From Micrococcales bacterium (GTDB lineage: Bacteria; Actinomycetota; Actinomycetes; Actinomycetales; Dermatophilaceae), in assembly GCA_003157445.1 (NCBI GenBank), contig PMJN01000219.1, forward strand, positions 7,709 through 14,770: a stretch of 7,062 nt of DNA. Reading direction: 5' to 3'. This document shows positions 1-5,550 of this stretch, one piece after another; position 1 is the first letter of the stretch, and each line of letters begins with the position of its first letter. Made by a program: the position numbers and the translations under genes. The notes below the pieces were generated by a model. That model was not told the DNA's origin and made no database searches. It saw nothing but the letters and a program-made list of their open reading frames with translations.

Positions 1-741
1 TTCGTGCTGCGTACTCTCGTCCAGCCGTTTCTGCTGTGCTTCGTCTTCCTCTACGTCTTCCCGGAGATCGGCCAGGGCATCGGCGGCCTGGGAGCCGCTG
101 CAGAGTCAGCGTTCGCCACCATCCTGGTACCCGGCGTCGTTGGGATCTCGGTGATGTTTCAAGGCGTACAGTCGATCGCGCTATCCATGGCCCAGGAGTT
201 CGGTTTCACCCGCGAGATCGAGGACCGGGTGCAGGCGCCCTGCCCGATCTGGCTCGTCGCGATAGCCAAAGTGCTGTCGGGCGCGGCCCAGGGCGTGCTG
301 TCCGCGGCGATCGTGCTGCCGATCGCGGCCGTTGTCCACGCCCCTGGCGTCAGTGCAAACCTGTCGATGCACTGGTGGCTCATCGTGACGTTCGTACCTT
401 TGTCCTGCATCGCGATGGCCAGCCTGGGCCTGGTGCTCGGCACCACCTTCGAGTCTCGAAACATCGGATTGATGTTCGGGTTCATCATCTTGCCGATCAC
501 GTTCCTCGGCGGCACCTACTACGGCTACAACCGGCTGGCACCGCTCACGATCGGTGGGTGGCACTGGCTGCAGACCGTCGTGCTGATCAACCCACTCATC
601 TACATCAACGAGGGTATGCGCGCAGTGTTCACCGACGCTCCGCACATGCCCCTGTACGTCGTCTATCCCGTGGTGTTCGGTTTCGCGGTTCTGTTCATGA
701 CGATCGGGCTGCACAACTTCCGGCGACGAGTGCTGTCCTGA
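1..741 (+). CDS. ABC-2 type transporter permease, 5'-truncated by window edge
   Basis: The reading frame is open from base 1 and ends at TGA 739-741, giving 246 residues without a start, so roughly 20-30 N-terminal residues probably lie to the left. The protein is a polytopic membrane protein. Hydrophobic segments lie at about residues 8-22, 40-60, 92-112, 125-148, 157-173 and 220-240, with a charged loop (residues about 66-80) after the second one. The fifth segment, ending in LPITFLGGTYY, followed by a loop and INPLIYINEGMRA, is typical of DrrB-like ABC-2 permeases, which export drugs, lipids or polysaccharides with a separate ATPase. The short basic tail NFRRRVLS is also typical. The ATPase partner would be expected just upstream, out of view. 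The substrate cannot be inferred. The GTG at base 4 is internal and is probably not the true start. Family assignment is fairly sure; function beyond export is not. Confidence 0.85.
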   Translation, partial: FVLRTLVQPFLLCFVFLYVFPEIGQGIGGLGAAAESAFATILVPGVVGISVMFQGVQSIALSMAQEFGFTREIEDRVQAPCPIWLVAIAKVLSGAAQGVLSAAIVLPIAAVVHAPGVSANLSMHWWLIVTFVPLSCIAMASLGLVLGTTFESRNIGLMFGFIILPITFLGGTYYGYNRLAPLTIGGWHWLQTVVLINPLIYINEGMRAVFTDAPHMPLYVVYPVVFGFAVLFMTIGLHNFRRRVLS

Positions 742-1198
742 CGCTGGCCGGTCCTGGGCTTCATTGCCGAGGTGGGCACCAACGGGATCTGCGCGGTTGC
801 CGCTGCGTGGCGATGGCGACACTCGTGGACCTCACGTTCGGCCATCGCCAGATCGAGCTCAGCGGTACTGCGCCCAACCCAGTCCAGTCAGCCACCAGAT
901 GACGATAGGCATACCCCCAAACACGGACGAGCCGGCCACCGCTGGCTTGCCGGTTGCGGAAAGGGTCTCAGAGCGGTTCTCATGAGGAGGCTGGCCGGTC
1001 CAATCGGTGCCGAGGAGATCCAAGTCCCCGCGATGGCGAGAACCCGCCACGTGCGCGACACCTCGCAAGAGGAAGCACCCCGGCACGCCACATCCGCAGC
1101 CGGAGTCAACCGAGGTATCTGAGCTCTGGATGCGAGCGAGCATGCGTGGGGCCGGTCATGGCTGGGCCCAATCACCGCCTTGCCGGGAAGGTTAGTCT
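742..1198. other. Intergenic stretch, no supported gene
   Basis: These 457 bases lie between the permease stop and the reductase start. Open frames exist on both strands, but none has a convincing ribosome binding site together with family-like sequence, and they overlap each other. The minus strand carries one protein-like run, about 859-950, reading GGMPIVIWWLTGLGWAQYR before a stop. It is hydrophobic enough to be a membrane segment and might be the end of a decayed gene, but I could not link it to a family. A short GC-rich inverted repeat, GGGCC (1149-1153) and GGCCC (1165-1169), lies upstream of the reductase and has no T-tract. No promoter could be assigned. Confidence 0.5.
1185..1191 (+). 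promoter_or_regulatory. Shine-Dalgarno for GTG 1199
   Basis: GGGAAGG stands seven bases before GTG 1199-1201, a good match and spacing for ribosome binding. The alternative ATG at 1247 has no comparable site. This is the main reason for choosing the longer reductase form. Confidence 0.55.
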
Positions 1199-2215
1199 GT
1201 GCCGTCGCAGCCCACGACGGCGAGTTTGCTGGTGCAGACTGACGCTATGAGGTTTCTTGAGGTAGCGGGTCTGGGGCAGGTCAGCCGCGTCGGGCTGGGC
1301 ACGTGGCAGTTCGGATCAAGGGAATGGGGTTACGGAGAGAGTTACGCCTCGGGTGCTGCCGGCGAGATCGTGGCACGAGCCCGTGAGCTCGGGGTGACCC
1401 TGTTCGACACGGCCGAAATCTATGGCTTCGGCAGGAGCGAACGTATCTTGGCCCGGGCCTTGGGCGCCGACCGCGATCAGGTCGTGGTGGCCAGCAAGGT
1501 GTTTCCGGTGGCCCCGTTCCCTGCAGTGGTCAGGAACCGCGCGCAGGCCAGCGCCCGACGGCTGCAGCTTCGCCGGATCCCGCTATACCAGATACACCAG
1601 CCCAATCCGCTCGTGCCTGACTCGGTGATCATGCCGGGGATGCGCAGCCTCCTGCAGGACGAGCTCATCGGCGCGGCGGGAGTTTCCAACTACTCGTTGC
1701 GTCGATGGCGCCAGGCCGATGATGCACTCGGGCTGCCGGTGGTGAGCAACCAGGTCCAGTTCTCACTAGCGCACCCCGACCCGTTGGAAGATCTCGTGCC
1801 GTTCGCGCAGCGAGAGAACCGCATCGTCATCGCCTACAGCCCGCTGGCACAGGGCCTGCTCGGCGGCAAGTACACGGTGGATAACCGGCCCGGCGGGGTG
1901 CGCGCGGCCAACCCGCTGTTCGGCACCGAGAACCTGCGACGAGTCGCGCCTTTGCTGGACACCCTGCGTCAGGTCGCCGACGCCCACAACATCATGCCCG
2001 CCCAGGCGGCGCTGGCCTGGCTGCTCAGCCTGCCCCAGGTCGTGGTCATCCCCGGCGCATCAAGCGTCGAGCAGCTCGAGTTCAACGTCGCCGCCGCTGA
2101 CCTCGAGCTCGACGCGTCCTCCCTGGCAGCGCTGACCAAGGCGGCCAGGGCATTCATCCCGATCTCACCCGCCCGCACCCTCATCGACGGCTTCAGGGAC
2201 AGGTTCGGCATCTAG
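1199..2215 (+). CDS. Aldo/keto reductase family oxidoreductase
   Basis: This 338-residue cytosolic NADP(H)-dependent oxidoreductase has the (beta/alpha)8 aldo/keto reductase fold and reduces carbonyl compounds. All four catalytic residues of the family are visible: Asp70 and Tyr75 in FDTAEIYGFGRSE, Lys100 in VVVASKVF, and His133 in LYQIHQPNP. GVSNYS (161-166), the cofactor loop SPLAQGLLGGKY (214-225) and the C-terminal cofactor motif VIPGASSVEQLEFN (283-296) are all in family order, and the length is normal. Two starts are possible. GTG 1199 has a strong Shine-Dalgarno and G/C-rich third positions downstream. ATG 1247 (322 residues, MRFLEVAGLG) fits the usual family N-terminus better but lacks a good binding site. 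The gene stands alone, so the substrate is unknown. It resembles the potassium-channel-beta/YajO-like branch more than the short AKR5 type, but this is impression only. Confidence 0.92.
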   Translation: MPSQPTTASLLVQTDAMRFLEVAGLGQVSRVGLGTWQFGSREWGYGESYASGAAGEIVARARELGVTLFDTAEIYGFGRSERILARALGADRDQVVVASKVFPVAPFPAVVRNRAQASARRLQLRRIPLYQIHQPNPLVPDSVIMPGMRSLLQDELIGAAGVSNYSLRRWRQADDALGLPVVSNQVQFSLAHPDPLEDLVPFAQRENRIVIAYSPLAQGLLGGKYTVDNRPGGVRAANPLFGTENLRRVAPLLDTLRQVADAHNIMPAQAALAWLLSLPQVVVIPGASSVEQLEFNVAAADLELDASSLAALTKAARAFIPISPARTLIDGFRDRFGI

Positions 2216-2260
2216 ACCGTCTCGGTACCAAACATGGGGTTTGTCCCGTTCGCGAAGCAT

Positions 2261-2274
2261 CTCAGATATCCGAG
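2261..2274. repeat. Imperfect palindrome CTCaGATATCcGAG
   Basis: Twelve of 14 bases are symmetric around GATATC. It lies 45 bases after the reductase stop in a region with no gene. It could be a protein-binding site or chance; nothing nearby tells which. Confidence 0.3.
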
Positions 2275-2316
2275 CCTTAGCGGCCAGGCGTCCCTTCCTT
2301 CAGAGCGTCAGGACGA

Positions 2317-2350
2317 GGCTCGTGAGCCCCCTGTCTCAACCTCCTTGAGA
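2317..2350. repeat. Two adjacent small inverted repeats
   Basis: GGCTC-GT-GAGCC (2317-2328) is followed by TCTCAA-CCTCC-TTGAGA (2334-2350), a perfect 6-bp stem with a five-base loop. On the minus strand they come just after the end of the decayed ATPase gene (2383), so they may be what is left of its terminator. There is no T-tract on either side, so a functional intrinsic terminator is not supported. Confidence 0.35.
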
Positions 2351-2382
2351 GATTGCCCCCGATGTCGCCGGCGAGGTCGATG

Positions 2383-2700
2383 AGGTGGGAGGTGGACGCG
2401 AGCGCCGTCTGGCCGGGAACCAGATCGATCATGATCTGACCGTCAGGTCGTCGACGATGATGCGGTGCAAGCTGTCGACCCAGGCCATTGCCGACGTCCT
2501 GGACGTGTGGAACGGCTCGAACGCCCGGGCTTGAACCTCGGGAGATATCCCGGCACAGCATCGGCGATCTGGTTGGGGATGCCTTCGAGTCGACGCAGGA
2601 CCAGGTGCGTACCTCCCACTGCCGTCCATGGCATCGACGGCGTTATCAGTGTGTCCAGCCAGAACCGCCCACTGTTAAGTACCGGGCCAGCCAGAAGGTC
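2383..2700 (-). pseudogene. Decayed histidine-kinase-type (GHKL) ATPase domain, multiply frameshifted
   Basis: No single frame is open, but minus-strand pieces in changing frames follow the GHKL ATPase order. GPVLNSGRFWLDTL (2688-2647) resembles the ELNQVWTNLI stretch before the N box. DNAVDAMDGSG (2647-2615) is an N box. GGTHLVLRRLEG (about 2610-2580) fits the following strand, and DAVPG is a damaged D-x-G-x-G box. GISPEVQARAFEPFHTS (2551-2501) is the F-box region. DVGNGLG (2498-2478) then VDSLHRIIVD (2479-2450) match the lid and following helix. DGQIMIDLVPGQTAL (2444-2400) and VHLPP (2397-2383) match the last strands. At least five frame changes are needed, so sequencing error is unlikely. 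No dimerisation or sensor part remains; upstream on this strand lies the intact macrodomain gene. Identification is by memory of the family; the parent may have been a two-component kinase or a related ATP-binding protein. Confidence 0.82.
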
Positions 2701-2712
2701 TACGGTCGAAAC

Positions 2713-3240
2713 ATGGCCGAACATCAGGCTTTGATCGAGATCGTCGTTGGCGACATCACCACCCAGCTCGTCGACGCGATCGTCAACGCCGCCAACAGCT
2801 CCCTGCTGGGCGGCGGAGGCGTGGACGGGGCCATCCACCGTGCTGCTGGTCCGCGACTGCTGGCAGAATGTCGTGAGCTGCGCCGCACGGCATACCCACG
2901 AGGCCTTCCGGTCGGAGAGGCCGTGGCAACCGGGGCCGGGAACCTGCCGGCGAGATGGGTGATCCACACCGTTGGTCCGAATCGTCATGTGGGACAGACG
3001 GATCCAGCTCTGCTCGCTTCCTGTTTCCTAGCCTCGCTGCGGGAGGCCGTGAACGTCGGGGCCCGGTCGGTGGCGTTCCCGGCGGTCAGCGCGGGCGCAT
3101 ATGGATGGGAGGCGACCGAGGTCGCCCGTATCGCAGTCGCAGCGGTCCGGCGTTCGCCTCAGCGGGGCACGCTGGACCTGGTGCGCTTCGTCCTGTTCGG
3201 CCAGGCAACTCACGAGGCGTTCATCCACGCGCTTGAGTGA
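2713..3240 (+). CDS. Macrodomain protein, MacroD/YmdB type (ADP-ribosyl hydrolase or O-acetyl-ADP-ribose deacetylase)
   Basis: This 175-residue protein is a single macrodomain of normal length. It binds ADP-ribose, and relatives remove ADP-ribose from proteins or nucleic acids or deacetylate O-acetyl-ADP-ribose in the cytosol. Motifs in order are GDIT (13-16), IVNAAN (23-28), GGGGVDGAIHRAAG (33-46), GLPVGEAVATGAGNLPARW (64-82), VIHTVGP (83-89) and FPAVSAGAYGW (122-132). By alignment to E. coli YmdB, Asn28 and Asp38 are the catalytic-site residues, and both are present. The phosphate loop reads SAGAYGW rather than the usual STGVYGY. ATG 2713 is chosen because the domain begins ten residues later and the frame upstream runs through pseudogene DNA. 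The ribosome site is weak (AGAAGG 2693-2698, 14 bases away). Its stop is 20 bases from the convergent hspR stop. A link to stress response is only positional. Confidence 0.92.
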   Translation: MAEHQALIEIVVGDITTQLVDAIVNAANSSLLGGGGVDGAIHRAAGPRLLAECRELRRTAYPRGLPVGEAVATGAGNLPARWVIHTVGPNRHVGQTDPALLASCFLASLREAVNVGARSVAFPAVSAGAYGWEATEVARIAVAAVRRSPQRGTLDLVRFVLFGQATHEAFIHALE

Positions 3241-3260
3241 GGGTGCCAGCCCCCAGTGGC

Positions 3261-3722
3261 TCAGCGACGTGCTCGCCAGATGACCACTGCTGAGGACGGG
3301 ATGACGCTGGGTGCGGGCCGCTGACCGGCACGCACGGCCACGACCTCACCAGCTCGGCCTGCGGCGAAGACCCTCGAACCCGTGTCCATGGCCGACCTGA
3401 GCGCGTCAACTTGACCCCGTAGCTCAATGACCCGCGCCCGAAGAGTCTTCACCTGTTTCTCAAGATCCAAAATGTGCCGAATTCCGGACAGGCTGACACC
3501 CTCTTCCTGCGAAAGGCGCTGCACCTCACGCAGGAGTGTGACGTCCCGCGCCGAGTACCGACGTCCACCTCCGCGGGTGCGCGACGGTGAAACCAGACCC
3601 AGCCGGTCGTACTGCCGCAAGGTCTGGGCATGCATACCAGCCAGCTGTGCCGCCACCGAGATCACGAAGACCGGGGTCTCGTCATCAGGGGAAAACCCGC
3701 CGGAGCCTTGCGCGGCGTCCAC
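3261..3722 (-). CDS. hspR: HspR, MerR-family heat-shock repressor
   Basis: HspR represses the dnaK operon by binding HAIR inverted repeats and, in studied actinobacteria, uses DnaK as co-repressor. The 153-residue product has the MerR helix-turn-helix and wing at about 19-72 (FVISVAAQLAGMHAQTLRQY, YDRLGLVSPSRTRGGGRRYS). A leucine-rich helix likely to form a coiled coil follows at 84-112, and a hydrophobic-basic tail, SSAVVIWRARR, closes the protein as in mycobacterial HspR. It is longer than that protein (126 residues as I recall). The extra length is a short acidic N-terminus and about 20 residues between coil and tail. The GTG start 3722-3720 lies three bases after the dnaJ stop, with CAGGG (3734-3730) as a fair ribosome site. 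An internal start at Met30 would destroy the recognition region. It is last in the dnaK-grpE-dnaJ-hspR operon, so the repressor is made with the genes it controls. Confidence 0.95.
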   Translation of the reverse strand: MDAAQGSGGFSPDDETPVFVISVAAQLAGMHAQTLRQYDRLGLVSPSRTRGGGRRYSARDVTLLREVQRLSQEEGVSLSGIRHILDLEKQVKTLRARVIELRGQVDALRSAMDTGSRVFAAGRAGEVVAVRAGQRPAPSVIPSSAVVIWRARR

Positions 3723-3725
3723 GAC

Positions 3726-4754
3726 TCAGCCCTGCCGGGCCCTGGCGAACACGTCCGCGCGCGGATCGGCATCTGACTCCTCTGCGCGCAGCACCTCCAC
3801 AGCCTCGCGCGCCTTGTCTGAGAGTCGCTGGGGTATCGCCACGCTGACCTTGGCCAACAGATCACCGGTGTGGTTCTTGGTGGCGATGCCTCGACCTTTG
3901 ACACGCAGCACCCGGCCGTTCGGGGTCCCGGCTGCAATTCGTACCTTGACGGGATCGCCCGACAGGGTGGGAACCGAAACCGTTGCGCCCAAGGCTGCTT
4001 CGGCAAAGGTGACAGGCAGATCGACGGTCAGGTTGTCGCCGTCTCGACCGAACAAAGGATGCGGCCCCACCTGAACCGTCAGGATGAGATCACCGGCCGG
4101 CGCACCCTGGTCACCCGGGTTCCCCTTACCGCGCAGCCGGATCTTCTGACCATCCTTGACACCGACCGGAATGCGCGCGGTAATCCTGGACCCGTTGGCC
4201 GTGCTGAGCGTCACGGTGGATCCCTCGACGGCATCGCGGAAAGACAGCGTAGTGCGAGCCTCGACATCCTCACCTCGACGTGGCCCCGCGGTGGCACCAA
4301 AGCCCCCATAACCCTGCTGTCCCTGCTGTCCTTGCTGACCGAACATGCCGCCGAGCAGATCCTCGAGGTTGGGCTGGCCTGCGCCACCGGCGCCTGTGTT
4401 GAAGCGAACATTGCCGCCACGGCCACCACTAGCGCCACCGCCGAAGAGGTTGCTGAAGACGTCCTCGAAGCCGGCGCCACCACCTCCGGGACCACCGGAG
4501 GTGAATCGGGCGCCACCGTGGCTCATCGAGCGGATTGCGTCATACTGCTTGCGGTCTTCGGGGCTGGACAGAACGGCATACGCCTCGCCGATCTCCTTGA
4601 AGCGCTTCTCGGCCACCTTGTCCCCAGGCTTCTGGTCGGGATGCAGTGTGCGCGCGAGCTTGCGGTAAGCCTTCTTAATCGCGGTCGCGTCCGCATCGGC
4701 AGGAACGCCGAGGATCGCGTAGAAGTCCTTCTCGAACCAGTCTTGGCTCGCCAT
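3726..4754 (-). CDS. dnaJ: DnaJ/Hsp40 co-chaperone without zinc finger (type II)
   Basis: DnaJ delivers unfolded clients to DnaK and stimulates its ATPase. The 342-residue protein has a J domain at about 10-73 with the essential HPD at 38-40 and [20 protein letters not shown] at 53-72. A Gly/Phe/Gln-rich linker covers about 80-157, with GQQ repeated three times. The two beta-barrel client-binding domains cover about 160-310 ([53 protein letters not shown]). The four CxxCxGxG zinc motifs of canonical DnaJ are absent; the protein contains no cysteine. That makes it type II, like CbpA. Its place in the dnaK operon shows it is the cognate partner, so dnaJ is used in the broad sense. ATG 4754-4752 has a strong AAAGGAG six bases upstream. 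A 118-base gap with a hairpin separates it from grpE. Confidence 0.95.
   Translation of the reverse strand: MASQDWFEKDFYAILGVPADADATAIKKAYRKLARTLHPDQKPGDKVAEKRFKEIGEAYAVLSSPEDRKQYDAIRSMSHGGARFTSGGPGGGGAGFEDVFSNLFGGGASGGRGGNVRFNTGAGGAGQPNLEDLLGGMFGQQGQQGQQGYGGFGATAGPRRGEDVEARTTLSFRDAVEGSTVTLSTANGSRITARIPVGVKDGQKIRLRGKGNPGDQGAPAGDLILTVQVGPHPLFGRDGDNLTVDLPVTFAEAALGATVSVPTLSGDPVKVRIAAGTPNGRVLRVKGRGIATKNHTGDLLAKVSVAIPQRLSDKAREAVEVLRAEESDADPRADVFARARQG
4312..4338 (-). repeat. Nine-base tandem repeat encoding GQQ units in dnaJ
   Basis: Three copies of a 9-base unit (plus strand CCCTGCTGT, CCCTGCTGT, CCTTGCTGA) encode the Gly-Gln-Gln run at residues about 139-147 of the flexible linker. Because the unit is a multiple of three, copy-number change by slippage would lengthen or shorten the linker without breaking the frame. 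Confidence 0.7.
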
Positions 4755-4760
4755 CGACGT

Positions 4761-4767
4761 CTCCTTT
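4761..4767 (-). promoter_or_regulatory. Shine-Dalgarno of dnaJ
   Basis: The minus strand reads AAAGGAG, six bases before ATG 4754-4752. It is a near-ideal site, consistent with dnaJ being translated independently of grpE across the 118-base gap. Confidence 0.8.
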
Positions 4768-4808
4768 CGTTTACTTCACCCAAACCTAGGCACAGTTCGC
4801 TGTCGACC

Positions 4809-4852
4809 GGTCAAACCCAAGGACCGTGCGTGTCATGGTCCCTGGGTTGACC
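4809..4852 (-). terminator. Hairpin between grpE and dnaJ (possible attenuator or RNA-processing site)
   Basis: Arms 4837-4852 and 4809-4825 pair in the transcript as GGTCAACCCAGGGACC with GGTCCTTGGGTTTGACC. That is 16 base pairs including one G-U pair and one bulged U, around an 11-base loop. The hairpin lies 21 bases beyond the grpE stop and 55 bases before the dnaJ start. No U-tract follows, so it is not a standard intrinsic terminator. It could slow polymerase, protect the upstream mRNA from 3' decay, or be cleaved. The structure is seen in the sequence; its role is inference. Confidence 0.6.
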
Positions 4853-4878
4853 TGGTCTAGCTGTCATGGTCCCTAGGT
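4831..4878. repeat. Direct repeat TGTCATGGTCCCTRGGT, two copies
   Basis: Copies at 4831-4847 and 4862-4878 match at 16 of 17 bases and start 31 bases apart. The first contains part of one hairpin arm (4837-4852). The second overlaps the grpE stop codon (4873-4875) and its last codon. This suggests a local duplication of the 3' end of grpE that may have helped create the hairpin. No binding protein is known to me for this sequence. Confidence 0.7.
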
Positions 4879-5550
4879 CTGCGAGGCAGGTTGTGGGTCT
4901 GCCACTGCGACCCGGGCCACACGAATGATCCGTTGGCCCATCCGGTAACCGGGCTGCAGTACCTGTACCACCGTCGTGCCCTGCGTGCCCTCAGCCAGCT
5001 CGGCCTCGATGTGCATGAGGGCCTCGTGGATGGTCGGGTCGAAGGCATCGCCAGGTTGGCCGTAACGCTCCACCCCGATCTTGGTCAGGGCGCCATCGAG
5101 CTTGTCGGCAATGGCCGAGAAAGGCCCACCCTCGAGGTCACCGTGCTGACGTGCCAGTTGGACGTCATCCAGCACCGGCAGGAGCGCCTCGACGACGCCG
5201 CCCACCGCCAGGTCGCGATGCATCTGGCGGTCACGATCTACGCGCTTCTTGTAGTTGACGTACTCGGCCTGCAACCTCTGCAGGTCGCGAGTTAGGTCAG
5301 CCGCCAGGGTCGTGTCCGGGTGGACGTCTTCGCCCTCGACAGGCCCTACGACGTCGTCTCCCTCCAGAACCTGAGAAGTCTCGCCGGAAACGGCAGCGGT
5401 AGGCACCTCATCCTTGCTGGACCCTGAGGTGGCATGACGGACCTTGCCGGTCTCTGGGTCGAGGCGGCGCTTGTCCGTGACCCTGGGGCCCGTGGACTCG
5501 GATTCCTCCGAGCCCACGCGCTCCGGATCGATCTGGTTGGCGTCGGTCAC
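4873..5550 (-). CDS. grpE: GrpE, nucleotide exchange factor of DnaK
   Basis: GrpE is a cytosolic homodimer that opens the DnaK nucleotide-binding domain to release ADP. The 225-residue product begins with about 80 acidic, probably disordered residues, long for GrpE but common in actinobacteria. The long dimerisation helix follows at about 82-112 ([20 protein letters not shown]), then the helical bundle ([20 protein letters not shown]) at 119-138, and [11 protein letters not shown] (170-180). The C-terminal beta-wing carries the family signature at about 194-216 ([19 protein letters not shown]). The GTG start 5550-5548 overlaps the dnaK stop TGA 5549-5547, sharing GTGA, with AGAGGTGA upstream; translation is probably coupled to dnaK. 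It ends at TAG 4875-4873, inside the second copy of the local direct repeat. Confidence 0.97.
   Translation of the reverse strand: MTDANQIDPERVGSEESESTGPRVTDKRRLDPETGKVRHATSGSSKDEVPTAAVSGETSQVLEGDDVVGPVEGEDVHPDTTLAADLTRDLQRLQAEYVNYKKRVDRDRQMHRDLAVGGVVEALLPVLDDVQLARQHGDLEGGPFSAIADKLDGALTKIGVERYGQPGDAFDPTIHEALMHIEAELAEGTQGTTVVQVLQPGYRMGQRIIRVARVAVADPQPASQT

Noticed and set aside
982..1122. Small plus-strand open frame of 46 residues starting at ATG 982
   Set aside because: It has no Shine-Dalgarno, is rich in Arg/Ala as random high-GC frames are, and shows no recognisable motif.
2229..2243. CAAAC-ATGGG-GTTTG hairpin as the reductase terminator
   Set aside because: The stem has only five pairs, three of them A-T, and no T-run follows, so it is too weak to call.
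2334..2350. TCTCAA-CCTCC-TTGAGA as a HAIR-like operator
   Set aside because: The half-sites face the wrong way (CTCAA first, TTGAG second) and the spacing is five, not seven. It is listed only as an inverted repeat.
2443..2988. 181-residue minus-strand open frame as a real gene
   Set aside because: Its first two-thirds are the antisense of the macrodomain gene. Only its last part carries the ATPase remnant, and that is broken by frame changes.
3232..3238. CTTGAGT, identical to a HAIR half-site of HspR, at the end of the macrodomain gene
   Set aside because: No ACTCAAG partner occurs seven bases further on, and it encodes the last residues of the protein. The true HAIR operators are expected upstream of dnaK, outside the window.
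3241..3260. GCCA...TGGC pairing between the convergent stops as a bidirectional terminator
   Set aside because: The stem is only four pairs with an eight-base loop and no T-tract, which is within chance.
3870..4850. 326-residue open frame on the plus strand opposite dnaJ
   Set aside because: It is the antisense of dnaJ, with low-complexity Ala/Thr runs mirroring the Gly-rich linker and no ribosome site.
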